Assembly (NCBI GenBank): GCA_030609245.1
Contig: JAUWCP010000137.1
Span: forward strand, 1 to 6,513
DNA length: 6,513 bases
Direction: 5' to 3'
From: Hyphomicrobium sp.
GTDB lineage: Bacteria > Pseudomonadota > Alphaproteobacteria > Rhizobiales > Hyphomicrobiaceae
The position numbers and the translations under genes are program-made. The notes under the pieces were generated by a model. It saw only the letters and a list, made by a program, of their open reading frames with translations, did no database searches and was not told the origin of the DNA. Position 1 is the stretch's first letter; the number at the start of each line of letters is the position of its first letter. Shown piece after piece: positions 1 to 5,711 of the stretch.

Positions 1-107
1 AGGTCTCCGGCAAATAAGTGAATCTTACTCTAGATCAAAAGTGCAAAGACTGGTTCACGATTCACTGGGAAGCGCCAAGTACGTACAAGTGAAACGATCA
101 GGCTCTC

Positions 108-135
108 ATGTCGGCTTCTGACACATAGCCGACAT
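108..135. repeat. Short palindromic repeat, copy 1
   Basis: Inverted repeat with 9-bp perfect arms, ATGTCGGCT (108-116) and AGCCGACAT (127-135), around a 10-nt spacer. Read on the minus strand it gives a chance mini-ORF, MSAMCQKPT followed by a stop. It shares the outer ATGTC...GACAT ends and the arm layout with the elements at 3321-3348 and 5205-5234. It lies just beyond the point where the neighbouring decayed outer-membrane gene loses its reading frame, so it may mark the edge of a deletion. The resemblance to rhizobial intergenic repeats is from memory. Confidence 0.7.
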
Positions 136-157
136 TTCAGAACCGTCCCGCCGGCGT

Positions 158-527
158 TCAAAGCCTTGGGCCCGCGCGCCTGGTGAAGGACGCATCGAAA
201 TCCGTGCTCAGTCAGTTTGAATTGAATCCGAATGATGAATCGGTGCCGACAATCCCGAAGGGATCACCTGTTGCGGAAATTCTGGATTCGGCACTCAGGC
301 CGGCGCTGAAATCGATCCGGAGATACCGTTGGGCATCGTTGACGGGAAACGGAGCGGAAATGCCATCGGCCGTAGACGGGAACCCAAACGGGCGCGGGAA
401 CGGGTGTCACTACACCGTAAGGACCGACGTCATTGCCGTATTCCCAGTCGCCGCCAGCGTAAGCAGGCGCCATTATTCCGGCGTTGAGTGCGAGAGCAAG
501 TGCGAGGCTTGAAAGCATCCGTCTCAT
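158..527 (-). pseudogene. Decayed outer-membrane beta-barrel-like exported protein
   Basis: The start is convincing: ATG at 527 with GAGGG eight bases upstream (536-540). It opens a typical signal peptide (MRRM, a run of L and A, then MAPAYA) with cleavage near residue 24, followed by GGDWEYGNDVGPYG and a proline/valine-rich stretch. The frame then runs into low-sense residues and stops at 264. In the next frame, from about 328, a sensible continuation appears: RYLRIDFSAGLSAESRIS, then GDPFGIVGTDSSFGFNSN. A TGA at 212-214 stands where a Trp codon would fit, and LSTDFDASFT follows before the likeness ends near 182. The order (signal peptide, VPVP linker, YLR.DF.AGL, W.STDFD.SF) is what I recall of rhizobial outer-membrane beta-barrel proteins. 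I read this as one gene with a frameshift between about 329 and 372, one nonsense change and a lost C-terminal half. An 87-residue exported peptide could still be made. Confidence 0.65.
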
Positions 528-530
528 GTA

Positions 531-869
531 TCAATCCCTCGATTGGAGGCGAGCGACGTTGGATCTCGCCCGATCGTTCCAAGTCTGCTTCGGCAGCCCG
601 CCTTGATGGACGGGACGCTGGCCTTCGCCATCTCGGATGGCTTTGGGCCGGAACGCGCCTGCTAGACGCTTAAGCGAACCAGAGAACCGAACTGGAAAAC
701 ACACGAGCCGCGATGAACGCGCGGGGCTAAGGTCGCCGAGCGCGATATCGCTGCGCTCCGCCTTGGCAACAGCGCGATCAAGCGCGCTGATAAATTCCCG
801 CTTTTCTTCTAATAAAGGTGCCGTTTGAGTTTCAGGTGCGCCCATTCCGCCATTCTTGTCATCGGGCAC
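531..869 (-). CDS. Doubtful small hypothetical ORF, possibly frameshifted
   Basis: I do not recognise this 112-codon frame. Its first half looks protein-like: an acidic, charged stretch (LLEEKREFISALDRAVAKAE) likely to form a helix at residues 19-38. The second half is Arg-rich and looks like noncoding translation. The GTG at 869 is a poor start because the clear Shine-Dalgarno AAGGAG (869-874) overlaps it. That site is instead correctly spaced (6 nt) for an ATG at 862, which opens only 17 codons in another frame (MTRMAEWAHLKLKRHLY). A small gene starting at 862 and broken by an early frameshift is a reasonable reading. The frame ends just upstream of the start of the decayed exported-protein gene on the same strand. 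It could also be no gene at all. Confidence 0.25.
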   Translation of the reverse strand: MPDDKNGGMGAPETQTAPLLEEKREFISALDRAVAKAERSDIALGDLSPARSSRLVCFPVRFSGSLKRLAGAFRPKAIRDGEGQRPVHQGGLPKQTWNDRARSNVARLQSRD

Positions 870-1226
870 TCCTTAGGAAATCACTTCATCAACTTCCAAA
901 ACAAGCGCCTCTTCACCGTTGACGAATATCGTCGCCGTTCGTCGTGGATAAGCTGAGCGGTTTACACCTCCAACGTTAAAAAAGGCAGAATTGTAGGATT
1001 AGCCCTTTCTTGCTTCAGTGTTGGGAGTCTGGTGCTCTAGCAAGGGCGGCCTCGGCTTCTTGCCGTCATGCGAATCAACTCAAGTAAAGCGTACCGTGAC
1101 CTCGAGATACGCTGCAACGATTCATTGTGCTTCCTGCAATTGCGCTGGTCATAACGACGATACAACGCCGAAGCTTTCGGTGCAGCGGACAGTGGCGACG
1201 TTGCGGAATGGGAGAGTTCGGCCCCG
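870..1226. other. Gene-poor stretch, no convincing gene
   Basis: About 350 bases without a supported gene. Open frames on both strands here lack a ribosome binding site and recognisable protein character. On the minus strand a 41-codon open stretch (998-876) without a usable start ends in TATIFVNGEEALVLEVDEVIS and a TAA that merges with the AAGGAG site at 869-874, as would be seen between two genes of an operon. It may be the tail of a lost upstream gene. No tRNA, terminator or clear repeat was seen. Confidence 0.5.
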
Positions 1227-3062
1227 TTAGTTGGCAGTGAATAAGCCGCCCCACCAGCTCGTCGGCTTTTTTGGAGCTCTTTTCTTGCGCACACTCTTTC
1301 TGTTGGAAGCATCGGCCTTGGCAAGATTATGGCTCTTGCCAGTCAACGCTGCAGCAAGACGCTGATCGTGGCCATAGTAGTCGGGCCAGGTCGTGAATTT
1401 TCCTTGGTCGTCGAATAGCACGGTGAAATAAGTGATATGGACAGGGACCGGCTGGTTCAGTGTTTCTTTATGCAATTGCTTCGGGCCGGCGAGGATCTTA
1501 CCTATCTGTTCGGCCGTCACCCCTTTGTCATGTTTGAGCAAGATTTCCGCTAACAGCCGCGGACGCTGCACACGGATGCAACCATGACTGTAGGTACGCT
1601 GTGTTTGTTTGAAGAGGCTGCGATCATGCGTATCGTGCATATAGACCGAGTGCTTGTTGGGAAACTTGAACTTGAAATCTCCGAGCACGCTAGTTTTTCC
1701 GGGAGGCTGGGAAAAGCTGCACTGGCGGATGTCAATCGTATTCCAGTCGATGGCTTTGGGATCGGACCCGTACTTGCCGCAGCTCACCTTTAAATTATAG
1801 CGTTGCATCACTGTCGAGGTCGGCCGCCGCAAACTCGGCAGTATGTCATTGACCTTGATGGAATTTGGTACAAACCAGGTAGGATGCAACTCGATCCATT
1901 CGATCTCGTCAGAAAAGACGGGGGTCTTGTGGCTCACCTGTCCGACAATGGATTTCTCGGAGAAGACGGTCTCGTTACCCTGAACCGCGCGCACGCGCAG
2001 TTCGGATATGTTTGCCCAGACATAGATGTTGGCTTTGCCGCCTAACTCATCTGGCAGCCAACGCCATCGCTCCATATTCATAAGAATCTTTGTAATCAGC
2101 TGATCGGGAGTACGGCCATTGAGGATGCGGCGTGTGCCAGCACCGACCACACCGTCCGCAGTCAATCCGCTCCGACCTTGAAACTCCTTGACGGCCTCCT
2201 CCAAGCCCGTGTCGAAGTGTTTGGCCTCGTCTCCTGATTGGTCTTCAGCCGGGGATGAAATGCCAAGCCGTTTGCGCAGAAGCGCGACATGGGCGTGCGA
2301 TATTCCCCTCTTAAGGACCGGCCCGTCTGGAATCTTGGGACCCGCCGCAGCATTTTGCTTGCTTCTAATCTCAAGCAGCTTTTTGCGAAGTAGAAGAAAC
2401 TGGGGATGTTGCGGGTGGAGTGAACGAAGGTGGGCGGCGGGATCGGCAGCCGATGACAGTTCATTCAAGAATTGCAGCGGGTCCAAGAGCGCTGGGGTGT
2501 ACGTCAACTGCAAGCCAACCAAGCTCGGTGACGTGCGTCCGCCCTTTGCATGGCGAGCATAGATTAGAGCGGCAATGCTCAGATCAATTTCCCGCTTCGC
2601 GAGTGAACCTGGTGTTTGTGAAGTCGCGTCGTCGGTCGGCCTTTGGTAATCGGATGGACGCAGGCCAAAGTCGCCGGCGCTGCGAAATTCGGCAACGATA
2701 GCCTGCGCGTTCGCGTTCATGCCCGCGGCGCTCACCCACAGAGGTTGGCGGCCCTGTGCAACATAGAACGTCTGCAACGCTTCCCGTTCACTTTTGGCCA
2801 AGTCCTTGGACAGCTTCGGTTCGCTGCTCAGACTCGAAAGCACCGTTTGCACGACCTCTTGTTCGAATGTCGGAGGCAAGGCCGGTTGGGGCTGTTGCGC
2901 AGTATCGGTGGCGGGCACCGTCTCGCCCGGCGCCTTGTCGGGTTCGGTGCTCTGCGTGGTGGCGTCTGCTCCGAGGATGGCGCCGGGAGAGCAGACGATC
3001 AGCATCGCTGTCATAACAATCACGGTAGAATAGCTGATTGTCGCGCGCGCGCCCTGTATCAT
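1227..3062 (-). CDS. Murein L,D-transpeptidase, LdtD/YcbB type
   Basis: A 611-residue periplasmic enzyme expected to form 3-3 (meso-DAP to meso-DAP) cross-links in peptidoglycan. An export signal covers residues 1 to about 33 (basic start, hydrophobic TVIVMTAMLIV, then SPGAILGADA). The Cys there is not in a proper lipobox. A Pro/Thr-rich linker follows, then the scaffold domain at about 90-240 (FYVAQGRQPLWV, GDFGLRPSDY), a peptidoglycan-binding domain at about 255-315 (EAVKEFQGRSGLTADGVVG), and the YkuD catalytic domain at about 345-525. That domain is introduced by MERWRWLP and carries YMHDT (His476) and SHGCIRVQ with catalytic Cys495 and Arg497. Order and length match the LdtD/YcbB class. 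The tail (588-599) is very basic. The ATG at 3062 is chosen because GAGGGAG lies nine bases upstream (3072-3078). An in-frame TTG at 3113 would add 17 residues ahead of the signal peptide and has no such site. It stands alone, with no cell-wall neighbours. Confidence 0.95.
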   Translation of the reverse strand: MIQGARATISYSTVIVMTAMLIVCSPGAILGADATTQSTEPDKAPGETVPATDTAQQPQPALPPTFEQEVVQTVLSSLSSEPKLSKDLAKSEREALQTFYVAQGRQPLWVSAAGMNANAQAIVAEFRSAGDFGLRPSDYQRPTDDATSQTPGSLAKREIDLSIAALIYARHAKGGRTSPSLVGLQLTYTPALLDPLQFLNELSSAADPAAHLRSLHPQHPQFLLLRKKLLEIRSKQNAAAGPKIPDGPVLKRGISHAHVALLRKRLGISSPAEDQSGDEAKHFDTGLEEAVKEFQGRSGLTADGVVGAGTRRILNGRTPDQLITKILMNMERWRWLPDELGGKANIYVWANISELRVRAVQGNETVFSEKSIVGQVSHKTPVFSDEIEWIELHPTWFVPNSIKVNDILPSLRRPTSTVMQRYNLKVSCGKYGSDPKAIDWNTIDIRQCSFSQPPGKTSVLGDFKFKFPNKHSVYMHDTHDRSLFKQTQRTYSHGCIRVQRPRLLAEILLKHDKGVTAEQIGKILAGPKQLHKETLNQPVPVHITYFTVLFDDQGKFTTWPDYYGHDQRLAAALTGKSHNLAKADASNRKSVRKKRAPKKPTSWWGGLFTAN

Positions 3063-3111
3063 GGCTGTCGTCTCCCTCGCACCCGTCGTCTGCTTGCCCC
3101 ATGCGCGGCCC

Positions 3112-3139
3112 AAAATACACTTATCTTGCCGTTTTTGAA
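3112..3139 (-). promoter_or_regulatory. Candidate promoter of the L,D-transpeptidase gene
   Basis: On the minus strand TTCAAA (3134-3139) and TATTTT (3112-3117) are separated by 16 bases and lie about 50 bases upstream of the ATG at 3062. Both hexamers are imperfect matches to a housekeeping -35/-10 pair. Position and AT content are right, but such matches are common by chance. Confidence 0.25.
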
Positions 3140-3394
3140 CCGCTGTCTGGCTGGTGCGTCAGGCCTTTGACCCAAGGTCATTTTTTGTGCTTCAGTCTCT
3201 GAGCCCCGAGACTTGCGCACATGTTTCTGCCTCAGCCGCAAGGCGAATTCGTGGTGCGTCTCGCAATCACAGCGCACGAAACGCCGACGCACATCACCGG
3301 CCCCACCATAGGATCTATGGATGTCTGCTTTGGGGGCAAAGCGGACATGGCAGATGCGCATTACCTGTTAAAGTAGGGGCGTTGACGATGGGTC
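3140..3394. other. Intergenic region between transpeptidase and sulfotransferase genes
   Basis: I see no gene here. The open frame on the minus strand covering it (CHVRFAPKADIHRSYGG...) has the look of the chance translations that accompany rhizobial intergenic repeats, and it runs into the transpeptidase promoter area. The only clear structure is the palindrome at 3321-3348, which lies downstream of the sulfotransferase stop and could serve as its transcription stop or as an RNA-stabilising hairpin. Confidence 0.5.
3321..3348. repeat. Short palindromic repeat, copy 2 (hairpin)
   Basis: The strongest member of the family: arms ATGTCTGCTTTG (3321-3332) and CAAAGCGGACAT (3337-3348), 12 bp with a single G-T type mismatch, and a GGGG loop. 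Transcribed, it would fold into a tight stem-loop. It lies 47 bases downstream of the sulfotransferase stop. No T-run follows on either strand, so it is not a standard intrinsic terminator. Confidence 0.8.
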
Positions 3395-4255
3395 TCATAT
3401 AATCCGCATATCCATGAGCCGATGGTAGCGCAACGTCGCCTCAAAAGCTCTGCAAGGAGCAGCGCGTGCCGGGTGGCGTGACGCCATGTCTGGGACCTCC
3501 TCACCATCAGCGACAATACGATCTCCAACGATGCATTCGCCCGGACTGACGCCGACGTCGTCAAGATTATCGCTGTAGCCAAACAAAGAGAAGTCCTGTG
3601 CATAGATTTCCTGCACCAGTTTGACCGCACGATTGGTATAGTGGTCGCGGAGTTTAGAGTTGGCGGACCGAGGACGCGGTACAAACGTTTCCAGGGTGAA
3701 TTCTGGAGAGATCCCGGTCAAAAAATCGGACAAGGCTGAAAGGTTTTCCAGGTAAAAAATGACGTCGTAATTTATGTTTGGAAAATCGAGATTTATGTGC
3801 TGCGGACGGAAATGAGAGTTCAATCTCTTTAACCTGAAGTCAGCTAGAGCGAGCAAATGCTGCTCAAAGTTCTCAACATTACGATTCCGTAGTTCTGGAT
3901 ATAGTATCCGCTTCCTCGGTGCGACCTTGTCAAGATAGCCCGACAACGCTCTGGTGAAGGGGTTCCGCACGCATGAAAAGAGAAACCGATGGCGACAAGC
4001 GGACCGGCGCAATCCTCGGGATTTTAGGCATCCGTCGCCTTCGTGCGGCCCTTCACTTCGCTTAAAAGCTATACCGGCTCGAATGTATTCAGCAGCCTGC
4101 ATCTGTTTCAGGCTATGCTTGATCGTTGAGCTGCCGCACTTTGGATTGCCTATGTAGACAATCGGAAGGCCGGGGGTCCACATGACTTTCTGGTCGCCAG
4201 CGACACCCATCAAATCGGCAATCACACCTCGCAGCCTGCGACGAGCGTTGCTCAT
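3395..4255 (-). CDS. PAPS-dependent sulfotransferase (Sulfotransfer_2-like)
   Basis: A 286-residue protein with the two PAPS-binding signatures of carbohydrate-type sulfotransferases. The 5'-phosphosulfate loop is IVYIGNPKCGSSTIK (residues 32-46) and the 3'-phosphate motif is CVRNPFTRALSGY (95-107). Next come SHFRPQHINLD (147-157), YDVIFYLENL (163-172) and the usual ending YAQDFSLFGY (218-227). It should move sulfate from PAPS to a sugar, probably on a surface polysaccharide, lipopolysaccharide or secreted signal; the acceptor cannot be told. No signal peptide is seen, so it is probably cytoplasmic. About 59 residues follow the normal family end and look poorly conserved, perhaps acquired by loss of an earlier stop. 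GGGGGAG (4260-4266) lies four bases before the ATG. The start overlaps the stop of the upstream ORF as ATGA, suggesting coupled translation. The middle is AT-rich (3721-3780 is about 35% GC), unlike the flanks, which points to transfer. Confidence 0.85.
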   Translation of the reverse strand: MSNARRRLRGVIADLMGVAGDQKVMWTPGLPIVYIGNPKCGSSTIKHSLKQMQAAEYIRAGIAFKRSEGPHEGDGCLKSRGLRRSACRHRFLFSCVRNPFTRALSGYLDKVAPRKRILYPELRNRNVENFEQHLLALADFRLKRLNSHFRPQHINLDFPNINYDVIFYLENLSALSDFLTGISPEFTLETFVPRPRSANSKLRDHYTNRAVKLVQEIYAQDFSLFGYSDNLDDVGVSPGECIVGDRIVADGEEVPDMASRHPARAAPCRAFEATLRYHRLMDMRII

Positions 4256-4605
4256 TGTGCTCCCCCGTAGCTGACGCCAGACTGGGATGCCAATACCCTG
4301 ATTCGTGTCGCATTACCCAGGTGGCACGCGGTGGTGCGCTGGCCCAGCTCCCGATGCAGTAGATCAAACGCGACGACGACCCCACCGACAAGCTGGAAAG
4401 GGGGGAAGCGTTGCATAAACTGTCGAGTGTGGGGTATGCGCCACTCACTGGGCACGGCTGTCCCTTGGAGAAGATCGAGAATTGCTGAAGGACGACGCCG
4501 AGACCTTAGCTCTAGGTGACCAATATTATTAGGGATAGCCAAGGGCGCGGGGCTCGAACCGTCGATGTCCGCTTGTGATGCTGTGGACGGCTCCTCACCC
4601 GGCAT
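4252..4605 (-). CDS. Hypothetical protein, overlaps sulfotransferase start
   Basis: I do not recognise this 117-codon frame. It begins with an acidic, Ser/Ala-rich stretch, then GHLELRSRRRPSAILDLL, WRIPHTRQFMQRFPPF and a hydrophobic LVGGVVVAFDLL (about residues 74-85), and ends VSYGGAQ. Support for a real gene is the 4-base ATGA overlap with the sulfotransferase start, the usual arrangement in bacterial operons, and the location of the sulfotransferase ribosome binding site inside its last codons. Against it, the ATG at 4605 has no clear Shine-Dalgarno sequence and falls within the 5' region of the IS110 remnant. It may be a shortened or transposon-disrupted gene of which only the 3' part is original. 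If real it may serve the same glycan pathway as the sulfotransferase, by position only. Confidence 0.4.
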   Translation of the reverse strand: MPGEEPSTASQADIDGSSPAPLAIPNNIGHLELRSRRRPSAILDLLQGTAVPSEWRIPHTRQFMQRFPPFQLVGGVVVAFDLLHRELGQRTTACHLGNATRIRVLASQSGVSYGGAQ

Positions 4606-4700
4606 CTGAGTGCCACGATGTGGTTGCTGTTGAAGCCACCACGATCCAAGAGGAGCCGCCCATGGAAAAGATTACGACGGTTGGAGTGGATATCGCTGAC
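4589..4700 (+). mobile_element. IS110-type insertion sequence remnant, 5' end only
   Basis: A strong ribosome binding site (AAGAGGAG, 4648-4655) sits seven bases before an ATG at 4662 that reads MEKITTVGVDIAD. This is the typical opening of IS110-family DEDD transposases (M.KITT.GVDLAKN.F), including the first catalytic Asp in VGVD. The likeness ends near 4700; the frame then runs through unrelated residues to a TGA at 4773-4775, so about 95% of the gene is missing. Upstream, GGCTCCTC (4589-4596) is the exact reverse complement of GAGGAGCC (4650-4657), which covers the ribosome binding site and could hide it in the RNA, a common way for insertion sequences to limit read-through translation. 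The true left end of the element is not visible. The family call rests on a short match. Confidence 0.55.
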
Positions 4701-4751
4701 GCACGCTCCTCACGACCTCTGGCTACCGATGGATGCGCCGAGAGCGTGTGT

Positions 4752-5015
4752 TTATATGCGGGGCTTCGGGCGTGATCCTGCCGAACGCCGCAGCAGCGCA
4801 AATGCATGTCCAGCGATTCCAAGGCCCCAGCCCAGCAATGGCCACCAGAACCAGTATTTGCCCGGCGTGGTCACCAAGTTGATGACGATCAGCAGTGCAT
4901 TGACCGCCACGTAGGCCGCAAAGTGGATCGAGAACCCTTGGTCGCGGAACAACCGCCGAGCGGCTCTCCCGGCTCGAGTTTCTTGGAGGCGCGACAGCGA
5001 GAACAGTTCTTTCAT
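4752..5015 (-). CDS. Small two-helix membrane protein (2TM domain)
   Basis: An 87-residue inner-membrane protein. A short charged N-terminus (KELFSLSRLQETRAGRAARR) leads into a first membrane helix at about 28-48 (HFAAYVAVNALLIVINLV), a tight turn (TTPGKYW), and a second helix at about 54-75 built on YWFWWPLLGWGLGIAGHAF. The His near the start of helix 1, the NLLL.IN core and the WPLLGWG..GHA motif are those of the 2TM domain family, which is often found alone or fused to sensor and regulator domains; its function is not known. The ATG at 5015 was chosen because family members start close to the first helix. An in-frame ATG at 5063 would add MGGGGHKLNVVGLRFA, encoded partly by a run of nine C/G, and neither start has a strong ribosome binding site. 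The stop TAA is at 4752-4754. It seems to be a single-gene unit. Confidence 0.8.
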   Translation of the reverse strand: MKELFSLSRLQETRAGRAARRLFRDQGFSIHFAAYVAVNALLIVINLVTTPGKYWFWWPLLGWGLGIAGHAFALLRRSAGSRPKPRI

Positions 5016-5052
5016 GGCGAAACGTAATCCAACAACATTTAGCTTATGGCCA

Positions 5053-5061
5053 CCCCCCCCC
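5053..5061. repeat. Nine-base poly-C tract
   Basis: An uninterrupted run of nine C on the plus strand lies at the 5' end of the 2TM gene. It is part of the MGGGG reading if translation starts at 5063. Such tracts change length readily by slippage and are also frequent sequencing errors, so the longer start should be treated with caution. Confidence 0.8.
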
Positions 5062-5204
5062 ATCGACGGTCCAGTTGGGATGTTAGTTCATGCGCGGTCG
5101 TGGAGCTAGGGTCGGGGTAATTGGCGGCGTGCCCGACGAGACTTGTTTGGCTTGCCAGAGCCGACCCTCGGGCATAGGTGGCCGATAGCCAAGTGAAGAG
5201 CGAT

Positions 5205-5234
5205 AATGTCTGTTTTTGGTATTTAGCGGACATT
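5205..5234. repeat. Short palindromic repeat, copy 3
   Basis: The outer arms AATGTC (5205-5210) and GACATT (5229-5234) are perfect and extend inwards for four more pairs if G-T pairs are allowed. On the minus strand the element reads MSAKYQKQT, close to the MSAMCQKPT of copy 1. It is the most diverged of the three. The surrounding 5064-5342 contains no gene that I can support. Confidence 0.6.
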
Positions 5235-5342
5235 CACACGAGAAGCAATGCGAGTGGCTGCCGCGAAAAAGGCGGATACGAGGGGACCATGACAGGGGCA
5301 TAAAGTTGCCCTTTGGTCGTCCAGAAACCGACGGCATTCAGC

Positions 5343-5632
5343 ATGGAAGCCTGCCGCTCGGAGGCTATCTCGGATGCACTCAATCTCGAAACCATCAGGT
5401 CAGAAGCCTTGGAGACGGCGCTTGATGCACTTGCGTCCGGCGTTTATCTGACCGACCGCCACGGCCGCATCGTCTACTTCAACCGCGCGGCTGAGCGCCA
5501 GGTGAGGACCAGCAAGGCCCTGCGCATCGAGGACAACCGTCTGGGCCTCGTCGACCACGTGGGGCACGCGCCGCGCTTGACAAAGCCCCACCAGGAGTGA
5601 TCCACGCGGGGCGTAATAGTATTGCAACATGA
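5343..5632 (+). pseudogene. Internal fragment of a PAS-type LuxR-family regulator
   Basis: From about 5367 the frame reads AISDALNLETIRSEALETAL, then DALASGVYLTDRHGRIVYFNR, AAERQVRTSKALRIEDNRLG and LVDH. This is the linker and PAS-like segment of a class of rhizobial helix-turn-helix (LuxR-type) regulators that I recall as about 370 residues long. The N-terminal part is absent: an in-frame stop lies shortly upstream and the residues before AISD do not fit. After VDH (to 5558) the frame turns to nonsense and stops at 5598-5600. The -1 frame from 5564 continues as ARAALDKAPPGVIHAGRN, ending at a TGA (5630-5632), which fits the expected continuation. So the gene has lost both ends, including the DNA-binding domain, and has a frameshift at about 5559-5564. 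No ribosome binding site precedes the ATG at 5343. It is not expected to be functional. Confidence 0.65.
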
Positions 5633-5711
5633 AATTCTAATTCACGCGGGCGCCTGCACCCGCTAACGTCGGTGCGGTTATCGTTCTGTTGACACAAGCG
5701 GGAAGTATGAC

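Noticed and set aside
1096..1244. A plus-strand stretch reading RFIVLPAIALVITTI, like a signal peptide, with an acidic continuation in another frame up to a TAA at 1242
   Set aside because: No ATG with a ribosome binding site, a needed frameshift and overlap with the transpeptidase 3' end make a real gene unlikely.
2643..3170. A 175-codon open frame on the plus strand opposite the L,D-transpeptidase gene
   Set aside because: It is fully antisense to a gene with clear domains, is rich in Arg, Leu and Gly as expected of a shadow frame, and has no recognisable motif.
3059..3361. A 100-codon minus-strand frame starting MRICHVRFAPKADI
   Set aside because: It starts at the palindromic repeat, covers the transpeptidase promoter and has the look of repeat-derived chance translation.
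5039..5233. A 64-codon minus-strand frame starting MSAKYQKQT
   Set aside because: Its first codons are the palindromic repeat itself; the rest has no protein character.
5646..5663. GCGGGCGC...GCACCCGC inverted repeat as a terminator before the XRE gene
   Set aside because: The loop would be too small for full pairing, one pair is mismatched, and no T-run follows.
5689..5711. TTGACA at 5689-5694 as the -35 of the XRE gene promoter
   Set aside because: A -10 at normal spacing would fall on the start codon and no TATAAT-like sequence is there.
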